From the NCBI RefSeq assembly GCF_027943255.1, contig NC_072896.1:69272501-69336500 (forward strand): 64,000 nucleotides of DNA, written 5' to 3'. The position numbers and the translations under genes are program-made. Under the pieces are notes generated by a model that did no database searches, was not told the origin of the DNA, and saw nothing but the letters and a program-made list of their open reading frames with translations. This stretch comes from Anastrepha obliqua. Its lineage: Eukaryota > Arthropoda > Insecta > Diptera > Tephritidae. How positions within the stretch are numbered: the stretch's first letter is position 1; every line of letters starts with the position of its first letter. This document shows positions 58,470-64,000 of this stretch, in pieces.

Positions 58470-59130
58470 CTGCTTATTTTTTTAACGGCATGGCAAACTA
58501 CAATATTTTTTTTTAAACATTCTATTTCCTCGAGTTTTCGCTTTCATAAGAGTCCGCACATTTTCAACTGGATTTGCATCTGGACTTTGCGAGGACCAAT
58601 TAAGCTAATTCGACTCCGCTGTTTTGGAGTATAGGCTTATTGAAGAATCCCATCCGCTGCATTCGATCTATACAACTTTCCGCCGAGTTTAGCAAACATT
58701 TTCCATAAATTTGATTTTTATCTTTGTATCGAGATTTGGTGTAGGGAAGAACCTTGGCTAGATGTTTAACATTCGTTTGAATAAATTGTATGCCTTTTAG
58801 ACCTATAGACTTTCTTCTAAGAATTCGAAACAAAAAAATATGATTCGTTTGTGAACATAACCCTGGTCAAATCACGATTAAACAATTTTTTTTTAACGTA
58901 TTAATCACTTTTGAATATACGCTTCAATCAAAAAAGGTTTTTGAAGTGTGCTCCGATTTCTGATGTCAGAGGTCTTTTTTACAGGTTTAGGGTATGATAT
59001 TCTACAAATAAGTTTGTAATGCCTTATCATCGACATTTCCATCAACCTCGAAACTAATCAACTTCCTGTCAGCGACTTAACGTTTTTAAGATCTAAACCG
59101 CCTCTGGATGACTTACTAGAAACGCAGCTT
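58470..59130 (-). pseudogene. Tc1-like transposase remnant
   Basis: Minus-strand reading from about 59000: SDIRNRSTLQKPFLIEAYIQ, then DLTRVMFTNESYFFVSNS near 58875 (first catalytic residue block, with Asp of 'SDES' replaced by Asn), KKVYRSKRH near 58815, and the 78-codon open piece to 58600. A shifted frame near 58610-58530 gives NWSSQSPDANPVENVRTLMK, the classic 'WP.QSPDLNPIENVW..LK' block that carries the final Glu of Tc1 enzymes. The second Asp region (QDNA) is read as QNSG. All three catalytic positions are damaged or uncertain. No TIRs were identified. Confidence 0.75.
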
Positions 59131-61214
59131 TAAAACATTTCTTATTTGTATCATTAATTGTCTAATAAATAACCACTTGAAATCACAACCCAAAAATGGA
59201 AGACTCATTGCATTACGCAAATTTTATTTATTTATGTCTTGAAATTTACTGCCTTTTAGGCACGGATATCGGACGTATGAGGCATGAGTGATCATTATGT
59301 GTCCCAGACGAAATCGTAAAAATAGTTTGCTTTCATTGGATAGTGAAATGCTCCTGTAAAAGCATTTGCAAATATTGTTTTTTTATTTAAATCTACAAAT
59401 GAGCTGTGTTTCAAAAAAGTTATTTATCACTTTTCTGGAAAAGTATTTGCATATTTATGCGTCAATACCTATTTTGGGACTTTCAGAAAAATACACTTCT
59501 GATTTGTCCAGATGCTCCATAAATGCCTCGCTGATTTTTCGCAAAAACCAATGGCACTAGTAAAGAAAATTATATTTGCAGAGACCCTCGTGCTTATGTG
59601 AACTCTGAAAAGCTACAGGTTTCCGCTGCAATCTCGATTGCGGAATTTCATTCTTATCAAACAAACCTTTTAATAGCTCAAATTGCGACAAATTTATCAA
59701 ATATATGTATGTCGACAGCCAAGACATGCTCGCACCCATGCACATTCAACGTAGAAACCTTTGCAGACAAGTTTCGTCAGCCGAAAACACGCGACGAGAA
59801 TTCGCTCCACTTCCATTTAGAAATGAAATATCTATCAAAAAACTTCTTCCAACATCCTTTCTTTAGCTGCAAAAAAGTAAACTTAACAATAACAATATGA
59901 GTTCCAAATCGCTCAGAAAACATTTATTAGTATTTTTCAAAAGGCAAATGGTCAATTAAGTGCCACCAAATGGGCAGCAGACATGCGATTTCTGTTCGCC
60001 GGCAATTTTTAACTATTTTCGTTTGATTTCCTTTATATTTAGAAAGTGGCTAGTTGCTGCAGCTAGTTGTTGACTGCTTGTATTGCCAAAAATACAATCA
60101 CCGGCGCTTCATCGTTAGTCACACAGGCAAAAACGGCAAATATGCAAATGGCATTGCTTTGATCTTTTTGTTACCATTTCCGTTGATGGAGACCATCAAG
60201 CCTGATTTCTTTTTAGTGCCTTCTTTGATGTTTGTCTGCTGCCTTATCTTTTATGGGAAAGCTTTGATTGAAGGTCTTAGCCATAGCAGCTCTGCTTGAA
60301 AATGAAGAAAAACTCAATAAGCGGGTACGAAATGCTTTACATGCATTTATATATTAATTTAAAATTATAATTGGAAGCTTAAAATTCGCAATGTGCTTTT
60401 ACATATATATTTTATTAGTGATTTTGTACGCGAAAATTTCTCTAATAAAAAGGCGATCAAAACTTACACAAAAAAAAATTTAGTCAATATGCTTAGTATT
60501 TATTACCTGAAATATTTTAATAATTTACAATACTTTACTGCTTAAATTTCTACATTGCAGTCCACTACCTTTCATTAATTGCTTTATTCCTTTACTTATT
60601 TGAAAGTATAAGAGTAAAGCAACTAGCAGCTATGGTTATCCGCCTGCATATAATTACACTCTGTTTGTCGTTCAACTTAAGTTCTATTTCACTCATGAAT
60701 AGAAGGATACTTCACTTTTTTTAATAGACTGCAGTCTCCAAACTAATAGCATCTGTGCCTCTTCCTGGCCATTGGATAACATACCATCAAGGAAAAGTTT
60801 AAAAACAACGAACTGCGGCTACCGGACGTAAGCTGGTACCAAAATGTGAGACTTTCCAGCCATCTGCATTGGCTCAGGATATAGTCCGACGATTAATGGC
60901 GTTTTGCAATTTATATCTAAATAGGCCAAAACACCTGCTTCTCGATTAAGAGTTTATAACTGGTAGAAAAAGTAAACATCACATCCTGCTACGGTCAGAA
61001 ATAAGACACTTACTCTCAGCCCAATCCAGCCTATACCAAGTGTATTGAGGAAACTGGATTTGGATAAGGTATTATGAGGAATAAAGGTCACATGAGACAT
61101 TAAGGTCGAAGTGCAAAGCTCTTTTTATTCTATTAAGCATTCATGTAAAGCCATTATCTAGCATAGCGATAGCTTTAAATAGATGGGACTCGCTGCTTAG
61201 AAAATATGTACGTA
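59131..61214. other. No gene supported
   Basis: Frames at 59366-59560, 59598-59900 (100 codons) and 60054-60299 (81 codons) are open but carry no motif. The sequence 60720-61070 has moderate complexity and may be an old element I cannot name. Confidence 0.35.
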
Positions 61215-61925
61215 TATTTTATTTAATTTTATTTATTGCATTCCAAAAAAGGAGTGTTTTACATTAATTGGCGACAGCTTAGCTGCAAGCCAATAATTTA
61301 TAACAGGTACAAAATATTACAATTAAATACATATATAAATATTATACAAAATAGTTAACAAATTTACTAACAAGAAAAACGTTTACTGTAAAAATTTCGG
61401 ACTATATGACAAGAATTGAGTAAAGCTGTTTTCTGCATGTCGAAAATTAAATATTCTGGGAGTTGAAGAGTTTTGACGTTGTCTGCTAAGTTTTTATGCA
61501 CTAGTCCGCGGGCTGAGATGATAATTGGTAGTATGTGCACCTTCCTTAGCTTCCACTGGCGTTTACATCAATGCTTAAGTCAGAATATTTGGATATTTTT
61601 TCTGCATATGTTTTTTGCATGTTTCTCTTTAGAGGAACAGCAATATCAACTATATAACCAGTCGCTTGAGATTTATCAATAAGAAAAATATCTGGCCTAT
61701 TGTGGTCTCTTGTGGCATTTGTTAAAATTGTCCGGTCGTAATATAGAAGGTAGTTGGAGTCTTCTTGAACAGGTTCTGGGGTGTATCTGAAGTACGGTAT
61801 TTTGCTTAGATTGCGTCAGTTTTAGATGGATTATTTTCGCGATGTCATTATGTCGCTTCAGGTACATAGAGTTTGCCAGTGTGGTGCATCCCGCTAGTAC
61901 GTGGTCTAATGTCTCACTTCGACTA
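61215..61925 (-). pseudogene. Decayed LINE C-terminus, R2/R4-like tail
   Basis: Minus strand, low quality: LANSMYLKRHNDIAKIIHLK near 61875-61815, a degenerate PD-type nuclease region near 61700, KLRKVHILPIIISARGLVHK near 61555-61495, and QKTALLNSCHIVR near 61435-61400. About 170 bp of 3' sequence then ends in an AT tail near 61215. The order matches the tail of LINEs that end in a restriction-like endonuclease ('..KRHN..AKIIH...', 'PLVISA.G...KN', 'QKA.LL.TCHIVRKF'), recalled from insect proteins. Many stops and frameshifts are present. The clade is a guess. Confidence 0.5.
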
Positions 61926-61952
61926 TTTTATTTTATTTTATTTTATTTTTTC
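61922..61952 (+). repeat. TTTTA pentanucleotide repeat
   Basis: About five tttta units lie exactly at the junction between the reversed LINE tail and the truncated maT-like transposase. They may have seeded the deletion that removed the transposase C-terminus. Confidence 0.8.
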
Positions 61953-62900
61953 TAACCATTCTTGGTTCACACGAGCTTTATGAGATGGTGCCGACTCCTG
62001 TTGGAACGTCCATGGTCTACGATCGAAATGTTTGTGTGTCCACGACTCTAAAGCAGCTTCTAAAACATTTTCCCGATAATAAGTCACATTCACTTTGACA
62101 CCAGGCTCGATAAAAACGATTGGAGAGCATCCATCAGCGGTCATTGCGGCCCAAACCATTACTTGCGATGGGAAATTGCTTCGAGTGGCCATACGTAGGC
62201 TAAAATTCTCGTATGATCGTTCGGTCAAGTAAACACGATCGTTTTGAGTGTCTAGGAACTGCTCATCAATTGGGAAATTTTTTTCATCAGAAAACACAAT
62301 GTTAGGAAATTCGCCACGTTCGTGCAAGCGCAACAACTCCTTTGCTCTTTCGCACCGAACTTTGCTTTGCTGAGGTGAAAGATCGTGAGCTTTCTGGAAC
62401 TTGTAAGCCTTATCCTTGAGCTCAGTTTTCAATATGCGTCGAATGCTGTCTTGCGCTATTTTCAGTTTTTTGGCCATTTTGCTTCCACTTCGACGTGGAT
62501 TTCGTTCAAGTCGAGCCTTCACTTTCCGAGCCATTTCTGGTGTTGCTGCCGTTTTTTTTTTTTGTCCACCTCCATAGCGTTTTGCAATACTACCAGTATC
62601 ATTGTAACGTTTTAAAGTGCGATACACAAACATTTTATTCACTTTGAGGTGACTGAGCTCACGAACAATGGCTGGTTGTGATTTTCCAGCCAAATATAAC
62701 GTTTATTATATTAACGTATATTACGTTTGAATTCGATCACAAAAAAAAAAAATTCAACAAAACTGAGACGCAAATGCTTTTGATGGCTTATAAACAATAT
62801 ATTGAACTGTCATTAGAACAATTTTGACGTTGATGTCATGAGCTGTTTCACAGATACAAGCAGAGTGAAGTTGGTAACACTTCATATCGTTCAACCTGTA
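61953..62900 (-). pseudogene. maT-like (DD37D group) transposase, 3'-truncated
   Basis: The minus-strand open frame ending at 61938 (start region 62693) covers 251 codons. Helix-turn-helix parts are VNKMFVYRTLKRYNDTGSIA and MAKKLKIAQDSIRRILKTEL. The catalytic domain has FSDEKNF with Asp136, VMVWAAMTADG and FQQESAPSHKARVNQEWLEK. The second catalytic Asp is Glu233. The third Asp lies in the missing end; 61953 is where the TTTTA repeat begins. In related proteins recalled from insects the spacing is 37, hence maT-like. The first 15 or so residues are broken by a stop at about 62707. The 5' TIR tip, inverted tacaggttgaacgatatgaa, ends at 62900. The reading frame is otherwise clean, so the loss is recent. 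Confidence 0.87.
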
Positions 62901-63094
62901 TATAATCTTATATATGCATTAGGGTCGCACTTAACATATTACACATTCGTTTTACTAATTATATTTCGCTTTAATTTACATTATTGTATTCTTTTAATTT
63001 TTTTAAATTGTATTTTATTTCATATCATTCCTTGATATACCTTATATTTACTTTCATGCAAAGTTTACATCACCTTTTGACGTGATAACGTCTT

Positions 63095-63818
63095 ATAGCG
63101 TTTGCTTTTTGAACCACCTATTTTTTTGAGAATGGTAACACAAATGACATGTCAAATGCGTTCATAATTTACTTAAAGGTTTGACATTTACGAAATGGGA
63201 CGCTTGAACAAAATTGGCAAATATTAAAAACCTATTTCCAAAGGGGTGAGTCTTCTTCTTTTCTGATTTTCACATCGGTGGCTACGTCAATAAGCAAAAT
63301 TGTCGGATTTGGGGCTCAGAAAATCCACACGTTACTGTAGAGAAGCAAATGCATCCACAACGAGTCACTGTTTGGTGCGGTTTTTGGGCCATTTTTTTTC
63401 GAAAATGGGCGAGGAGCCGCGGTTACAGTAAATGGCGAGCGTTACCGTGACATGCTCAAAGAGTTGTTTCCAAAAATTGAAGAGGATGACATGGACGACA
63501 TTTGGTTTCAACAGGACGGTGCAACTTGTCACACTGCCAAAGTTACACTCGAACTTTTGGCTACCGTTTTTGAATTCCGAATAATCAGCCGAAATTCCGA
63601 TATCAATTGACCGCCTCGGAGCTGTAACTTAAGCCCGCTAGACTATTTTTTGTGGGGAGCCGTTAAGGAGAAATGCCATGCGAACCATCCAGAGACGACT
63701 GATGCTTTAAAACACGAAATCGAAGTTGCCATTCATGAAATTGGAGCCCAGACAATCGAAAATGTGCTTAAATACTATTTTTCATTCATAAATGACAATG
63801 TTCAATCTTCAAAATAAC
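63095..63818 (+). mobile_element. Rosa-like DD41D transposon, internally deleted, copy 2
   Basis: Starts atagcgtttgctttttgaac, having lost the first 15 bp of the TIR, and ends after ttcaatcttcaaaataa without the right TIR. It has the same junction as copy 1, fusing the N-terminal start region to the catalytic domain at gagtcttcttctt. Second Asp (63515) and third Asp position (63641) are 126 bases apart, exactly 42 codons, which shows DD41D directly. It keeps the 20 bp lost from copy 1 but has its own deletions: 9 bp at tctgattttcac removing the first catalytic Asp, one near 63388, and about 60 bp before 63775. Several stops are present. Confidence 0.88.
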
Positions 63819-64000
63819 ATAATAATAAATTGAATGTAATGTGTCTTGAAAAAGGCAAATCGATGATGGTGCCTCTTAGTGTTGTTGACTTATTAACGTC
63901 TGATACACAACCGAAATTGAACATATCTTTCATGAATTTGATAAATGTTTCGTCATTTTTCACGTTTGTGTAAATGTAACTTGATCAATTCCATTACGAT

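Noticed and set aside
1..64000. CRISPR arrays, bacterial operons, phage or origin features
   Set aside because: No regularly spaced repeats or compact gene clusters; the sequence is plainly eukaryotic and transposon-rich.

Overview
The window looks like gene-poor nuclear DNA of an insect, most likely a higher dipteran close to the true fruit flies (Tephritidae). The reasons are strong A+T richness, many short TA/catatg-type microsatellites, several mariner/Tc1-like families, Jockey-, R1- and I-like LINEs, and DD41D 'rosa-like' transposons, a group I recall being first described from Ceratitis rosa. The tephritid placement is inference. I could not support any host protein-coding gene, tRNA or rRNA. 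The open frames with recognisable homology belong to transposable elements, and most are broken.

Layout: 0.5-1.2 kb holds a decayed mariner. 4.4-6.5 kb holds an AT-rich dispersed repeat, a DNA-transposon end, a LINE RNase H tail and a small element with terminal inverted repeats. 8.8-9.6 kb is a reversed LINE RNase H fragment. 12.2-13.1 kb is an 880 bp rosa-like element with TA flanks. 13.3-19.3 kb carries SINE pieces and two LINE reverse-transcriptase remnants. 20.8-24.8 kb is a dense nest: an internally deleted DD41D relative, then a DD34D mariner split by a tRNA-derived SINE with an exact 8 bp duplication, then two LINE fragments. 27.5-29.8 kb holds a 60 bp-arm inverted repeat beside a truncated Ty3/gypsy-type LTR element. 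30-42.4 kb has scattered LINE tails and mariner fragments, including two LINE fragments that abut at 41.785 kb.

The centrepiece is 43,919-49,383: a full-length I-clade-like LINE (5,465 bp) with 12 bp target-site duplications. Its ORF2 is unbroken at 1,231 codons with endonuclease, reverse transcriptase, RNase H and a terminal zinc knuckle. Its ORF1 is complete apart from two +1 shifts, both at runs of exactly ten A. It is young and perhaps still competent.

The right part (49.6-64 kb) has another SINE, a solo rosa-like 5' end, a LINE C-terminus, an RT fragment, a SINE-LINE-LINE nest in which an RTE-like element splits a Jockey-like one, a Tc1-like transposase remnant, a maT-like (DD37D) transposase with an altered catalytic residue, and a second rosa-like copy with the same internal deletion as the first. 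The SINE family occurs at least nine times. Its tRNA-Ser-like head carries both RNA polymerase III box motifs, and it presumably relied on LINE machinery of the kind seen around it. The internally deleted rosa-like copies presumably moved with transposase supplied from elsewhere.
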